A stretch of DNA of 64,000 nucleotides from Denitrovibrio acetiphilus DSM 12809 (GCF_000025725.1 NC_013943.1:2604001-2668000); one strand, 5' to 3'. Shown: positions 1 to 9,229, counted from the stretch's first letter. Notes: generated from the letters alone by a model not told the origin. Numbers and translations are program-made.

Positions 1-972
1 AGAAAATTTTGTAGTCTCTGAAATTGTAAGACCGTTCGAGGTATTAGGCATCGTTCCTAATATTGTTCTGAAGGTCTCCATAAAGATATCCTCACCGGAA
101 ATATTAATCTGAACATTCTGATTATCTCCGATTTTGGAATTAATTGCCCCGTCATCTCCGACATATTCCACATCGTCTCCGGGTGTATAGTATAAAGACA
201 TTGTGAGAGAATCTCCTTCCCCCATATCGTCAGGGAGTTTAATGCTCACCCCCCGCCCGGTACTGATAACTTGCCCGGCCTGAAAACCGGTTACAAGCGT
301 ATCTGTTGTAAGGTTCCCGTTTTCAGTGGACTCATCACTGCCGTTGCTGTCCAGAAGTACCTGTTTATTGTTTGCATCCATCATAGTAACACGCACAACG
401 CCGCCAACAACAGTCGCCTTGACAGTATAAGACCCTTTTGCAAGGTCGGGCATATCGGAATACAGTCTGGAACTGAACGCTTCACCGTCATCCATACTGG
501 AAACAACAGAAGTCACCTGCCTGTCGCCGGAAGTGAAGGGTGCTTCTTCTGTCTCGTAGCCGCCGAAGATATACCGATCCAGATATTTTGAATTAGCAAG
601 GTCGAGAAGTTCTTCATAGATATTCATAACCTCCCCTGCGAGAGCTTTACGGCTGTCTGCATCCTGCGAATCATTCTTACCAGCAACCGCAAGTTCATCC
701 TTCGCCCTTGAAAGTATGCTGGAGGCTGTCTGAAGTATAGAATCTTCATTTTTCAGCCATATTAGAGCATTGTTAGCATTACGGTTATACTGAGTTGCAT
801 CATCTATCGTACGCTGCATGTTAAAAGCTGTAAGGTAGTTAGTGGGATCATCTTCCGGATTAAGGAGGTTTCGCCCTGCTGTTACCTGTTCGCTTGATCT
901 GACCAGAGTGTTCAGGGAAGAGTTAACACCGTGAAGATATTTCATTGTCATAAAGTTATAAGTTATTCTCAT
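1..972 (-). CDS. flgL: Flagellar hook-associated protein 3 FlgL (C-terminus outside window)
   Basis: FlgL forms the second hook-filament junction layer under the filament. The visible 324 codons start MRITYNFMTMKYL and carry the flagellin-like N-terminal helix (SLNTLVRSSEQVTAGRNLL) and the DRYIFGGYETEEAPF stretch typical of FlgL. The start at 972 is preceded by a GGAGAAGG ribosome site. It lies 15 bp downstream of flgK, as in most flagellar operons. The gene runs off the left edge, so the C-terminal D0 helix cannot be seen. Family assignment is firm. Confidence 0.93.
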   Translation of the reverse strand, partial: MRITYNFMTMKYLHGVNSSLNTLVRSSEQVTAGRNLLNPEDDPTNYLTAFNMQRTIDDATQYNRNANNALIWLKNEDSILQTASSILSRAKDELAVAGKNDSQDADSRKALAGEVMNIYEELLDLANSKYLDRYIFGGYETEEAPFTSGDRQVTSVVSSMDDGEAFSSRLYSDMPDLAKGSYTVKATVVGGVVRVTMMDANNKQVLLDSNGSDESTENGNLTTDTLVTGFQAGQVISTGRGVSIKLPDDMGEGDSLTMSLYYTPGDDVEYVGDDGAINSKIGDNQNVQINISGEDIFMETFRTILGTMPNTSNGLTISETTKFS

Positions 973-987
973 GTCACCTTCTCCTTA

Positions 988-2742
988 CTAGCGTCCGCCT
1001 GTGCCAAGGCTATTTACGAGTTTTTCCAGCATTTCATCAACAACAGTAATAAATCTTGAGCTTGCTTCAAACGCCCGCTGAAATTTCATAAGGTTTGTCA
1101 TCTCTTCGTCCATAGACACACCCTTTACTTCTTCCAGTTTGAGCTCAAGCTCAGACATTGCCTGAGTTTTGGTTGTAACATATATGTCAACCGTGGCTTT
1201 ATCACTGCCTATGGACGCTGCAAAATATGCATAAAACTCATCCACAGTAACGTCCATACTTGTCATGATATTAGTGTCTTTAAGATCAGCTATCGCAGCA
1301 GCATTCTGGTTATCTCCGGCAGCACCTGTCTGTGAAGTTGCGATGTAGCTGTTATTGGACATGATTATATCTGAAACCGCGATCGTAGAAGCATCACTAC
1401 CAGCAAAAAAGCCGTAAGTTCCGGATGCTACCAGAAAGTTTGATGTATCTTCTGCAAATGTAAAATCATATCCAGAACCGGAAGTAAATTTTATTGTATT
1501 CCCGCTGGACATAGAAGCCTGAATCATCCCGCCATTCGGATTGCCGTCTGCTGCTGATATCTTGGCAATAACCGAGTTAAGATTATCTTTTGCCGGATCT
1601 ATTACAATATCAAGATCCTCAACTTTATTGCCCTCTGTGTCATATATACTTATACGCAGCGTTCCTGCCTGTATCTCTATAGGAAATGCGCCTGCTGGTT
1701 CGCTGAATGTATACGTAGGGTTTGTTACCCCGTTCGACGAAGATATCTGAGTCAGGCGGTTTGTTCCCTGTCCCAGAGAGTGGATTTTATTTGTTTCAGT
1801 AATCATAACATTGGCGAGTTCATCAAGCTGGTCCTGATATCCCTGTATCAATTCATCACGAACATAAAGCTCGCCTGCGATCTCTCCTGATGTGAAGGCA
1901 TTGGTTATGTCAACCAGCTTATTGCTCTGCCCTTCTGTCCCCCAGAAGATGCTCACATCGTCACTGTCTTCATCTGCCTGTTCTGCTTTCAGCTCAAAGC
2001 GTGTTGCTTCATCCACAATAGCATTACCGCCGATATAGACTGCTACCTGCCCGTTTGACCTTTCAGTAACGCTCATATTGGATATCTCTGCAAGCCTGTT
2101 CAGAAGCACCTGCCTCTGGTCTCTGAAATCGTTTGCAGTATCCCCTCCTGATTCAATCCTTGCTATCTCTTTATTCAGATATGCAATATTCTCTGATATA
2201 TTGTTTATCTCGTTAACATAGTCGCTTACCAGAAGATTGCTTTCGTTTTTGATTTCTTCAAGCGAAGCATAGCTCGCCTGAATCTTGTCAGCCAGAACAG
2301 ATGCAGACTCCACAAGAGTAGCCCTTTTGATAAGAGCCTCATCAGATTCATCTGGTGCAGTGTTTGCAAGATCGCCCCATGCATCAAAATAGTTTTGCAT
2401 CGCCTCGCCAAGACCAGAGCCGTCTTCAAGCTCATTAAAATATATTGTCACTTTTGAAAGAGCAGACTGAAGCGTTTCGTAGTATGCAAGATCGGAACTC
2501 TCGTTCCTGATAGACGATGCCAGCATATCATCATAAATACGCTCAACGGTTTCCACACTGACTCCACGTCCGAAAACACCTTGGGAATTCTTTTCGGGGT
2601 TAGCAGTCTCGAGTACCACACGTTGACGTGAGTACCCTTCAGTATTGACATTCGATATGTTATTACCGGTTACGTCGATCCCCGCCTGTGAGGCAAAAAG
2701 ACCGGAAACACCGGTAGAAAAAATGTGCATTAAATTCGACAT
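988..2742 (-). CDS. flgK: Flagellar hook-associated protein 1 FlgK
   Basis: FlgK forms the first junction layer between hook and filament. The 584-residue product has the rod/hook N-terminal motif (ASQAGIDVTGNNISNVNTEG, residues about 18-37) and the matching C-terminal helix (MKFQRAFEASSRFITVVDEM), which together form the D0 coiled coil. The middle is variable and rich in Ser/Thr/Asn, as expected of the exposed domain. Ribosome site CCGGAGG lies upstream of the ATG. It sits between flgN-like and flgL genes and is probably transcribed from the flgM promoters. Confidence 0.96.
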   Translation of the reverse strand: MSNLMHIFSTGVSGLFASQAGIDVTGNNISNVNTEGYSRQRVVLETANPEKNSQGVFGRGVSVETVERIYDDMLASSIRNESSDLAYYETLQSALSKVTIYFNELEDGSGLGEAMQNYFDAWGDLANTAPDESDEALIKRATLVESASVLADKIQASYASLEEIKNESNLLVSDYVNEINNISENIAYLNKEIARIESGGDTANDFRDQRQVLLNRLAEISNMSVTERSNGQVAVYIGGNAIVDEATRFELKAEQADEDSDDVSIFWGTEGQSNKLVDITNAFTSGEIAGELYVRDELIQGYQDQLDELANVMITETNKIHSLGQGTNRLTQISSSNGVTNPTYTFSEPAGAFPIEIQAGTLRISIYDTEGNKVEDLDIVIDPAKDNLNSVIAKISAADGNPNGGMIQASMSSGNTIKFTSGSGYDFTFAEDTSNFLVASGTYGFFAGSDASTIAVSDIIMSNNSYIATSQTGAAGDNQNAAAIADLKDTNIMTSMDVTVDEFYAYFAASIGSDKATVDIYVTTKTQAMSELELKLEEVKGVSMDEEMTNLMKFQRAFEASSRFITVVDEMLEKLVNSLGTGGR

Positions 2743-2770
2743 AAGCTGCCTCCGGCACTAACTGTAATTA

Positions 2771-3250
2771 CTACCCTGTTTTGCTGATAGTTGATGTTTT
2801 CCCTTTACCGTATCCTTTATTAATACCGTACGTATTCTTTCCGGCCAGACCAAGCCTGCCGAAAACGCCTTCTATAAGTGACATATTTGTTTTGTAGAGT
2901 ATTTTAAGAGAGTCGTTCAGACGGGCAACTTCCTTCACAACAGTAATAAGCTTCAGGCGTATTTCTGTAAGCTCAGAATGGTACTCACCTGCGAATTCTT
3001 CAGGGACATCCTGAACACGGAGTTTCTCAACACCAAGCTCTTTTTCGATTTTTTTAAGACCTGTCCTGAAAGCTTCATCAAGAATTTTCTCTTTATAAGC
3101 AAGAGTATCTTTCTTTTTTACAAGCTCAATAGTCTTATTCGCGTCCCAGGTGACAACACATTCTGTTTCGCATTCGAGAATATGCTTCATCTCCTGATAG
3201 AGTTTTTCCTGTGATTTGAGTATATCAATAAGATCTTTAACAAGTTCCAT
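2771..3250 (-). CDS. flgN: FlgN-type flagellar export chaperone
   Basis: FlgN-family chaperones bind FlgK and FlgL in the cytoplasm and escort them to the flagellar export gate. This 159-residue, highly charged, mostly helical protein begins MELVKDLIDILKSQEKLYQEM, matching the family in size and heptad-like character. Assignment leans on position: it lies between flgM and flgK, exactly where FlgN is usually encoded. The C-terminal tail (YGINKGYGKGKTS) is disordered-looking. Sequence conservation in this family is low, so the call is largely contextual. Confidence 0.8.
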   Translation of the reverse strand: MELVKDLIDILKSQEKLYQEMKHILECETECVVTWDANKTIELVKKKDTLAYKEKILDEAFRTGLKKIEKELGVEKLRVQDVPEEFAGEYHSELTEIRLKLITVVKEVARLNDSLKILYKTNMSLIEGVFGRLGLAGKNTYGINKGYGKGKTSTISKTG

Positions 3251-3319
3251 CTCATCCCTCCGAGTATTTCGGCAGTTATGAGGAGCGGTTTGTCAAATAA
3301 GGAAGGGTGTGAGTGTCAG

Positions 3320-3619
3320 TTAAAAAAGATCATCTACAGCAGTCTGAACGAGTTTTTCGGCAATATCTCTGCCTGACACGTTATACTGACCGCTTTCAAT
3401 CTTAGCCTTGAGCTCTTGAACAAGCTCAGTTCTGACCTCTGGTGAACTCTTGACAGCTTCTGTGATACTGGCTGCGTTTTTCGCGCTGTTTGAGAGAGAT
3501 ACACTGTCCCCACCGTTGCTTTCAGACGCAGAAGGAGATTTAGCCCCCTTCTTTTTGCTGGCTGCGGTATCGTTCAGTTTGTTCATGTCTAGTTGTTTGA
3601 ACTTATCATCAATTCTCAT
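3320..3619 (-). CDS. flgM: Anti-sigma28 factor FlgM
   Basis: FlgM holds sigma28 (FliA) inactive until the hook is complete and FlgM is exported. The 99-residue protein has the expected low-complexity N-terminus rich in Lys, Ser and Asn, and a C-terminal sigma-binding region (VRTELVQELKAKIESGQYNV, then DIAEKLVQTAVDDLF) that matches the family pattern. Length is typical. It begins the flgM-flgN-flgK-flgL block and has tandem sigma54-type and sigma28-type promoters just upstream, so its synthesis probably continues after sigma28 is released. Confidence 0.92.
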   Translation of the reverse strand: MRIDDKFKQLDMNKLNDTAASKKKGAKSPSASESNGGDSVSLSNSAKNAASITEAVKSSPEVRTELVQELKAKIESGQYNVSGRDIAEKLVQTAVDDLF

Positions 3620-3641
3620 CAGTGCCTCCGGTACATCCAGA

Positions 3642-3668
3642 TAATCGGCGAGATCCTAAAAAACTTTA
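3642..3668 (-). promoter_or_regulatory. Sigma28 (FliA) promoter for flgMNKL
   Basis: On the minus strand the sequence reads TAAAGTTT, 11 bases, then GCCGATTA. The sigma28 consensus is TAAAGTTT-N11-GCCGATAA, so the spacing is exact and 15 of 16 core bases agree. It lies 23 bp upstream of the flgM start codon and points into flgM. Confidence 0.9.
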
Positions 3669-3727
3669 GCAGTTTTTACCTGGTTGTTCCAGCGAAAAAG
3701 CTGTCTTTTCCTTATTGCATTATGCTC

Positions 3728-4126
3728 TCATAATTTTTCATTAATAGTAGAAGCAACATTTGTGCCATTCAATTCCCGCTGTAATTCAAGGAATTGCTGT
3801 GAATTCACAGCACTGTTTTTTCCTGTCGGGAAATTATTTCCATTGTTTGCGTGGAGGTTTTTGCTCATAGACTCATAAAGCATCTTTGAAAGCCCCAGAC
3901 CTTCGCCCTCAGAGGATTCTTTCGCTACTTCGGCATCGAGCATCTCCGTAAATATTTCTTCGCCTGTGCTCTTCTTAACAAGACCGCCGTCCTGAATTGT
4001 TTCTCTCATACTGGAAAAGACTTTAGCCATGAAAAGAGCCTCGAATTCTTCACAGGATTTTTTAAGTTTCTTATCCTGATCTTTTGTATAGTTAAGGTCA
4101 GAGCTTAAGGCTTCTATATACATCAC
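3728..4126 (-). CDS. flgJ: FlgJ-type rod-binding protein (no muramidase domain)
   Basis: The 132-residue product carries the rod-binding domain that caps and aids assembly of the flagellar rod: KLKKSCEEFEALFMAKVFSSM followed by GGLVKKSTGEEIFTEMLDAEVAKESS. Proteobacterial FlgJ of about 310 residues also has a C-terminal peptidoglycan hydrolase; this one stops after the first domain, a common arrangement outside gamma-proteobacteria, so a separate lytic enzyme must open the wall. Its ATG overlaps the flgI stop by 4 bp, indicating translational coupling. Confidence 0.88.
   Translation of the reverse strand: MMYIEALSSDLNYTKDQDKKLKKSCEEFEALFMAKVFSSMRETIQDGGLVKKSTGEEIFTEMLDAEVAKESSEGEGLGLSKMLYESMSKNLHANNGNNFPTGKNSAVNSQQFLELQRELNGTNVASTINEKL
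3753..3767 (-). promoter_or_regulatory. Sigma54-type -24/-12 element upstream of flgM
   Basis: Minus strand TGGCAC-N5-TTGCT matches the sigma54 core TGGCAC-N5-TTGC in all ten positions. It is located inside the last codons of flgJ, about 85 bp upstream of the sigma28 promoter, and faces flgM. Because it overlaps coding sequence it could be chance, but a second sigma54-type element heads the same operon. Confidence 0.6.
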
Positions 4127-5214
4127 ATCACCTGAAGTTCGCCGTGCAGAGCACCGGCAGATTTTATAGCCTGAAGGATAGAGATAAGGTCTCTGGGGGT
4201 AACACCTATGGAGTTCAGCGCCTTCACAAGATCGCTGATACTTACCCCTTCCGGTACAACCATCAGATTAGCATTCTCTTCCTGAACATTAATCTCTGTA
4301 TTCTGTGTCTCTCCACCGCCATCACCTAAAAAGTCAGGCTCCCTGATCTCTACAGTGGAATTAATGCTGATAGTAAGATTACCGTGAGAAACAGCCACAG
4401 TGTTCAGCCTTACATCGGCTCCCATGACAATCGTTCCTGTTCTCTCGTCCACAACTACCCTTGCGAGGTTTGTAGGCTCTATCTGAGCACTGAGTACATT
4501 GTCCAGATATACATAAAAATTACTTTTATAATTATCAGGTACAGAAATTTCCAGCGTGGATGGTGAGGTTATCTGAGCCACCTGAAGTCCGACCATCTTG
4601 TTAACTGCTTCTTTCGCTTTTACAAGGTCGGTGAGGTTTCTCTGTTTAAAAGTGAGTACAATCTCACTCTCATCCATAACAAAAGGGATTTCCTGTTCAA
4701 CTATCCCCCCGTTTGGGATCATACCAACTGTAGGATGATTTTTGATTGTACCCGTTCCGCCGGCCGAAACGTTCATACCGCCCACAGATATAGGTCCCTG
4801 TGCAACAGCGTAAACCTGCCCGTTCGCAGCAGAAAGAGGTGTCATCAGCAGCGTGCCGCCCTCTAAGCTCTTTGCGTCACCAACAGACGACACAACAACA
4901 TCAACCATAGTCCCTGAACGGGAATAAGGCGGAAGCTTTGCAGTGACCATAACGGCAGCAACGTTTTTCACGCTGACGTCATCTTTACTTACAGTTATCC
5001 CCATACGCTCCATCATATTCACAAGGGACTGAATGGTGAAATCTGTACCGCTTTTATCACCGGTACCGTTAAGTCCCACCACAAGCCCATAGCCGATAAG
5101 CTGGTTGTCCCTGATCCCTTCGACATTGGATATGTCTCTTATTTTAACCATGGCAAACGAAGCATTTGCCAGAAGTATAAGCATTAGTGTTATTACTGTC
5201 CTTTTCATCTTCAT
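4123..5214 (-). CDS. flgI: Flagellar P-ring protein FlgI
   Basis: FlgI polymerises into the P-ring bushing in the peptidoglycan. The 363-residue protein has an N-terminal Sec signal (VITLMLILLANASFA) directly followed by the diagnostic VKIRDISNVEGIRDNQLIGY and GLVVGLNGTGDKSG stretch, and the conserved C-terminus DLVKALNSIGVTPRDLISIL. Length is normal. It lies between flgH and flgJ, overlapping flgJ by 4 bp. Presence of P- and L-ring genes implies an outer membrane. Confidence 0.97.
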   Translation of the reverse strand: MKMKRTVITLMLILLANASFAMVKIRDISNVEGIRDNQLIGYGLVVGLNGTGDKSGTDFTIQSLVNMMERMGITVSKDDVSVKNVAAVMVTAKLPPYSRSGTMVDVVVSSVGDAKSLEGGTLLMTPLSAANGQVYAVAQGPISVGGMNVSAGGTGTIKNHPTVGMIPNGGIVEQEIPFVMDESEIVLTFKQRNLTDLVKAKEAVNKMVGLQVAQITSPSTLEISVPDNYKSNFYVYLDNVLSAQIEPTNLARVVVDERTGTIVMGADVRLNTVAVSHGNLTISINSTVEIREPDFLGDGGGETQNTEINVQEENANLMVVPEGVSISDLVKALNSIGVTPRDLISILQAIKSAGALHGELQVM

Positions 5215-5227
5215 TACCCCTGTAAGC

Positions 5228-5947
5228 CTAGAACGGCATGATCCAGTTAAAAAGTGTCATCAGCCAGCCCGGCTTGTTAGAATCAGAAAGCATCCCCTGA
5301 CCGCTGTAAGCAATTTTCGCATCAGCGATGGATGTTGAAGAAACTGTATTGGAAGCATCGAGATCTTTCTGTCTGACTATCCCGCTGAGAGTGATTGTCT
5401 GTTTCTCATTATCTACTATAAGTTCTCTGTGCCCTTCTATCACAAGGTTACCGGAAGGAAGAACATCAGTAACTCTGGCTGCTATTGTACCCTGAATAGT
5501 ATCTGCTTTTGTTTTTGAACCATTCCCTGCAAAAGAACTTGAAGAATCCAGAGAATTATTAAGATCAAGAGCATTCCCTGTCCCCAGCAAATTAGTAACA
5601 CCAAGGTTAGCAGGAAGTCCCATAAGGTTTGTTAAAGTTGATGAAGCACTCTGGCTTTTTGACGTCGAGGTTGAGTTAGAATTGCTCGCAGATGTGCTCT
5701 CTACGATATTTATGATTATAATGTCGCCCACATGACGCCCTTTATAATCAAGAAACAGGCTGCCTTTCGCAGATGCCTCCATCCATAGTGAAGGGCTGGG
5801 CTTTCTGGCTTCCTGCTGTTTCTTATATTCCTCCAGCTCTTTCTGATAACTATTTTTGAGTGCGTCATTATTAAAATCAGGCTTTTTCGCACATCCAGTA
5901 AAAACAAGCGCCGTAGCTATCATCATAAGTAGGATTCTGACTTTCAT
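5228..5947 (-). CDS. flgH: Flagellar L-ring lipoprotein FlgH
   Basis: FlgH forms the outer-membrane L-ring. The 239-residue precursor has a lipoprotein signal with lipobox FTGC (Cys about residue 19), then the family motifs SLFLDYKGRHVGDIIIINIVE and the C-terminal VRQKDLDASNTVSSTSIADAKIAY. It ends with MLSDSNKPGWLMTLFNWIMPF, a normal FlgH terminus. It lies 13 bp upstream of flgI in the same operon. Confidence 0.97.
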   Translation of the reverse strand: MKVRILLMMIATALVFTGCAKKPDFNNDALKNSYQKELEEYKKQQEARKPSPSLWMEASAKGSLFLDYKGRHVGDIIIINIVESTSASNSNSTSTSKSQSASSTLTNLMGLPANLGVTNLLGTGNALDLNNSLDSSSSFAGNGSKTKADTIQGTIAARVTDVLPSGNLVIEGHRELIVDNEKQTITLSGIVRQKDLDASNTVSSTSIADAKIAYSGQGMLSDSNKPGWLMTLFNWIMPF

Positions 5948-6041
5948 CTTGCCTCTCCGGTATTTTTTTCAATTACCAGATTAAATAACAAGAAGTATGC
6001 CAAATGTAGCGATTATATGTAGAATAAAAAAAGGAAAAGGA

Positions 6042-6899
6042 TTACTGAGCGTTTACAACGACTTTGCGACCTTGTTCATATCTTCCGCGTACTATCTTAC
6101 CGCTGGCGGTATTCTTCACCCGGACATTTTTTCCGATATACGCATCTTCCTGCAATTCTCCGGAAGTAGTCACATTAAGAGCTCCGGAGCGGTAAACTAG
6201 CAAAACCGTTGTCCCTTCAAAGGCATCCGGCTTCATCATAACATCACCAAGAGTCAGTGGTCTGCCGCTTGAAAGATTCTTTGTGGCAATCATCCCCGAA
6301 GGATCTTTTACAGGTTCGCCATGCACCCTTGAAAGTTCATAGCGTTCTTTCTGAACCCTGCCGGAGACGTCTTCACCTTTTCTTATAGAGCTGCTCGTGA
6401 CGTATATGTCCTGAAACGCCTTGAGATTGATAGTATAGTTGTACCTGCGTACACCGTTATCTATAGAAACGGAGACATTGCCGAACCTGCCTTTAGGCAT
6501 GTCAATATTGTACCCGTCTTTTTCAGAATAATAAAAATCACGCCCCATACGTATGCTTCCGATCTCAATGTCCATACTGCCGTACATGACAGACAATAAA
6601 TCCTGAACATCACTCTTGAATCTATCTTCGGTAAGCAAAGTTCCCTTCCTGCGGAATGTCACCTCACCGGGCTGCGCGCCGACAATATCGTGTTTATTAA
6701 TAATATACATCGACATCTGCCGGTTAATTGTGCGTTCCTCGCCATAGTCCAGACCGCAATATATATCGTCTTTTATTCCTATCCCCGGAAAGATATCTTC
6801 CAGCATTATGCATTCAGAATCTATAACGATTACATCATTTGCAGACACCGAAAGCACAGTACACACAAATATCAATCCCATGAGCAGGGGTTTAAGCAT
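6042..6899 (-). CDS. flgA: P-ring assembly chaperone FlgA
   Basis: FlgA is the periplasmic chaperone needed for P-ring formation. The 285-residue product has a signal peptide (MLKPLLMGLIFVCTVLSVSA), a variable N-terminal half, and the SAF-like C-terminal region: IRKGEDVSGRVQKERYELSR, KNLSSGRPLTLGDVMMKPD, then VRVKNTASGKIVRGRYEQGR. These SAF elements are the family hallmark. It sits between flgG and flgH, a common gene order outside enterobacteria. The overall length is within the FlgA range. Confidence 0.92.
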   Translation of the reverse strand: MLKPLLMGLIFVCTVLSVSANDVIVIDSECIMLEDIFPGIGIKDDIYCGLDYGEERTINRQMSMYIINKHDIVGAQPGEVTFRRKGTLLTEDRFKSDVQDLLSVMYGSMDIEIGSIRMGRDFYYSEKDGYNIDMPKGRFGNVSVSIDNGVRRYNYTINLKAFQDIYVTSSSIRKGEDVSGRVQKERYELSRVHGEPVKDPSGMIATKNLSSGRPLTLGDVMMKPDAFEGTTVLLVYRSGALNVTTSGELQEDAYIGKNVRVKNTASGKIVRGRYEQGRKVVVNAQ

Positions 6900-6901
6900 T
6901 A

Positions 6902-7690
6902 TTACCTCTTAAGGTTATTCACTATCTGAAGCATTTCGTCTCCGGTCTGCACTGCTTTAGAGTTTATCTCATAAGCTCGCTGTCCGGTAATCATGTTTAC
7001 CATTTCATCTACCACACTGACGTTAGACATTTCAAGTGTGTTTTGAGTAATAGACCCGTAACCGTCCTCGCTGGGCACTCCCGCAACAGCGTTACCGCTT
7101 GCTCCGGTTGGCATAAAAAGATTTTTACCGATGGCCTTCAGCCCCGCCGGATTGATAAAGCGTGACAGCTCTATCTGCCCTATCTCCTGCGCTTCTTCCT
7201 CACCCGCCAGAGTAACACTTATCGTCCCGTCTTCACCAAAAGCGATATCAGTTACGTCATCCGGGACAGTGACCGCAGGTTCCAGATAGTACCCGTTGGA
7301 GTTTACAAGGTTACCGTCGGCATCAGTTTTGAGAGAACCGTTTCTGGTATATGCAATTTCGCCGCTTGGCAGGGTAAACTGAAAATAGCCGTCCCCCTCG
7401 ACTGCGATATCAAGGCTGACTCCGGTATACTGAAAACTACCCTGAGTATGCACTTTTTCTATAGCCGCAACTTTGGAACCAAGCCCGACCTGTATCCCCG
7501 TGGGGTGTGTCATCCCTGCTGCGGATATAGCCCCCGCAGGTTTCAATTCCTGATATATCAGGTCTTCGAAATGCGCACGGCTCTTCTTGTATCCGATGTT
7601 GTTAACATTTGCAAGGTTGTTGGAAATAGTATCAATATTTGTCTGTTGTGCGGTCATACCTGTTGCCGCTGTCCATAGGGTACGAAACAT
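6902..7690 (-). CDS. flgG: Flagellar distal rod protein FlgG
   Basis: FlgG builds the distal rod. The 262-residue product matches the usual length and carries the rod N-terminal motif (LWTAATGMTAQQTNIDTISN, then NLANVNNIGYKKSRAHFEDL), the signature PAGAISAAGMTHPTGIQVGLG, and the C-terminal helix NVSVVDEMVNMITGQRAYEI. It directly follows the flgF-like gene and precedes flgA by 2 bp. No anomalies were seen. Confidence 0.97.
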   Translation of the reverse strand: MFRTLWTAATGMTAQQTNIDTISNNLANVNNIGYKKSRAHFEDLIYQELKPAGAISAAGMTHPTGIQVGLGSKVAAIEKVHTQGSFQYTGVSLDIAVEGDGYFQFTLPSGEIAYTRNGSLKTDADGNLVNSNGYYLEPAVTVPDDVTDIAFGEDGTISVTLAGEEEAQEIGQIELSRFINPAGLKAIGKNLFMPTGASGNAVAGVPSEDGYGSITQNTLEMSNVSVVDEMVNMITGQRAYEINSKAVQTGDEMLQIVNNLKR

Positions 7691-7701
7691 ATGCCCCCTC
7701 C

Positions 7702-8460
7702 TTAGCTCACAATGCCGACTTCGTTGACGGCTTTACTGTCTATTTCATCAAAAGTTGTTATAATCTTTGAGTAAGTTTCAAAACCTCTGGATGCCTCGAT
7801 CATCTTAACCATCTCTTCCACAGGGTTAACGTTACTCCCCTCCAGATAGCCTGTCATAAGCCCGGGGTTTTCTGCAACATCCGGCAGTGCGTCCACAGCG
7901 ACATAAAGGTTTCTGCCTGTTTTCTGCAAGGCCGACAAATCTTCAAACTGAGCAATCTCGATGTTATTAACAAGAGCGCCTTCAAGAAGCATCTCCCCCT
8001 CTTCATTAACAATTGCTCCTTCGACCATCTGCACAGGTTGAAGAGAGTCCATATTGCTCACAACCTTAAACCCGTCTTTAGTCGTAAGCTCACCCTGCTC
8101 ATTTAATATAAAAGAACCGTCACGGGTAAACCTCACTCCATATGGGGTATCCACTGCGAAAAAGGCATTGGGATTAGTGAGCGCCATATCCATGCTGTTG
8201 CCAGTCTCTTTCAGGTAGCCCTGCTGGAAATTGACTTTTATATCATCCAGCCGGACGGTGGAATTGATCATTTTGTTATAATCACTGTTTCGTATGATAT
8301 CATCAGGTGTTTCAGAAGCATTTGCGATATATTCGGAAAACACTCCAACCTCTTTCTTATGCCCCACGGTGTTTAGGTTTGCCAGATTTGATGAAATAAT
8401 GTCCATCCGCCTCTGCTGCATAGCCATACCGCTTGTGGCAGTGTATAACCCGTTGATCAT
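7702..8460 (-). CDS. flgF: Flagellar proximal rod protein, FlgF type
   Basis: The 252-residue protein belongs to the FlgF/FlgG rod family: N-terminal LYTATSGMAMQQRRMDIISS and NLANLNTVGHKK, central YGVRFTRDGSFILNEQGELT, and C-terminal SNVNPVEEMVKMIEASRGFE. It is called FlgF because it is the shorter paralog directly upstream of a clear flgG. Its ATG overlaps the stop of the upstream lipoprotein gene by 4 bp, so the two are probably co-translated. Confidence 0.9.
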   Translation of the reverse strand: MINGLYTATSGMAMQQRRMDIISSNLANLNTVGHKKEVGVFSEYIANASETPDDIIRNSDYNKMINSTVRLDDIKVNFQQGYLKETGNSMDMALTNPNAFFAVDTPYGVRFTRDGSFILNEQGELTTKDGFKVVSNMDSLQPVQMVEGAIVNEEGEMLLEGALVNNIEIAQFEDLSALQKTGRNLYVAVDALPDVAENPGLMTGYLEGSNVNPVEEMVKMIEASRGFETYSKIITTFDEIDSKAVNEVGIVS

Positions 8461-9206
8461 TTATCCGTCTCCTTTGCAACTTTTCTGTCTTCAACTTTCT
8501 TTTCAACCATTGCCAGAAGCGAAGTCGGGTCTCCGTGTACATTCGGGAGCCCTTCCGCCATTATCTTTGTCATGCCTTTCATCGTAAGTTTTCTTACAGG
8601 CTTTGCTTTTTTAGTAGGAAAATACCAGAAATTTCTGTCTGATTTGCTTTCAACCCGTATAGACGCCAGATAAACCGGATAATCGAATTTATCAACAATG
8701 CTGAATGTTATTTGCGAGTAATTGGTTCCGTATGATTTATCAAGAGACTCTCTTATGGTTGAAACAACTATATACTCTGCATCTTCCGGATCTGAAACTG
8801 GAACACCGTATTTTGCCATAGTAAGGTAATTCCTGATCATCCTGCCGAATTCTTCGTTATATTCGAATGTTTCGCCATCACTTACCTTCGGAGGTATCAC
8901 ATAAAAAAAACTCCCGGGAGTAAGCTTGCTCACGACCTGAGAGTCAAATGAAATTACTTTTTCTTTGGTTTTATCGATAATAAGCGAAGACGCATTAGAA
9001 TTAAGCTCTATTGCGATAAGCATATACGTATATCCATAGGACGGCTTGAGTATTTTTGTAAGAGACTGCTGAGCCATAAGCACTTTATCATCAACAAAAG
9101 TTTCAACCTTCCTAGGAGTGCTTGTATGAGCGAGACCGTTAACTGCTTTATCAACACAACCTGCAAAAAATATTGAAAGTATTAAAACCGGAAATAATTT
9201 CTTCAT
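8457..9206 (-). CDS. Uncharacterised lipoprotein heading the flagellar operon
   Basis: A 249-residue secreted lipoprotein: MKKLFPVLILSIFFAGC, with lipobox FAGC giving an acylated Cys at residue 17. The rest is a mixed alpha/beta domain with no motif I recognise; it lacks membrane segments after the signal. The start at 9206 is preferred over upstream codons because AGGAG lies just before it. It is the first gene after the sigma54-type promoter and overlaps flgF by 4 bp, which argues for a flagellar role, perhaps in outer-membrane assembly of the motor (inference). FlgO/FlgP-like function is possible but not shown by sequence. Confidence 0.75.
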   Translation of the reverse strand: MKKLFPVLILSIFFAGCVDKAVNGLAHTSTPRKVETFVDDKVLMAQQSLTKILKPSYGYTYMLIAIELNSNASSLIIDKTKEKVISFDSQVVSKLTPGSFFYVIPPKVSDGETFEYNEEFGRMIRNYLTMAKYGVPVSDPEDAEYIVVSTIRESLDKSYGTNYSQITFSIVDKFDYPVYLASIRVESKSDRNFWYFPTKKAKPVRKLTMKGMTKIMAEGLPNVHGDPTSLLAMVEKKVEDRKVAKETDK

Positions 9207-9229
9207 AATTCGCTCCTGCCCTTTACAAA

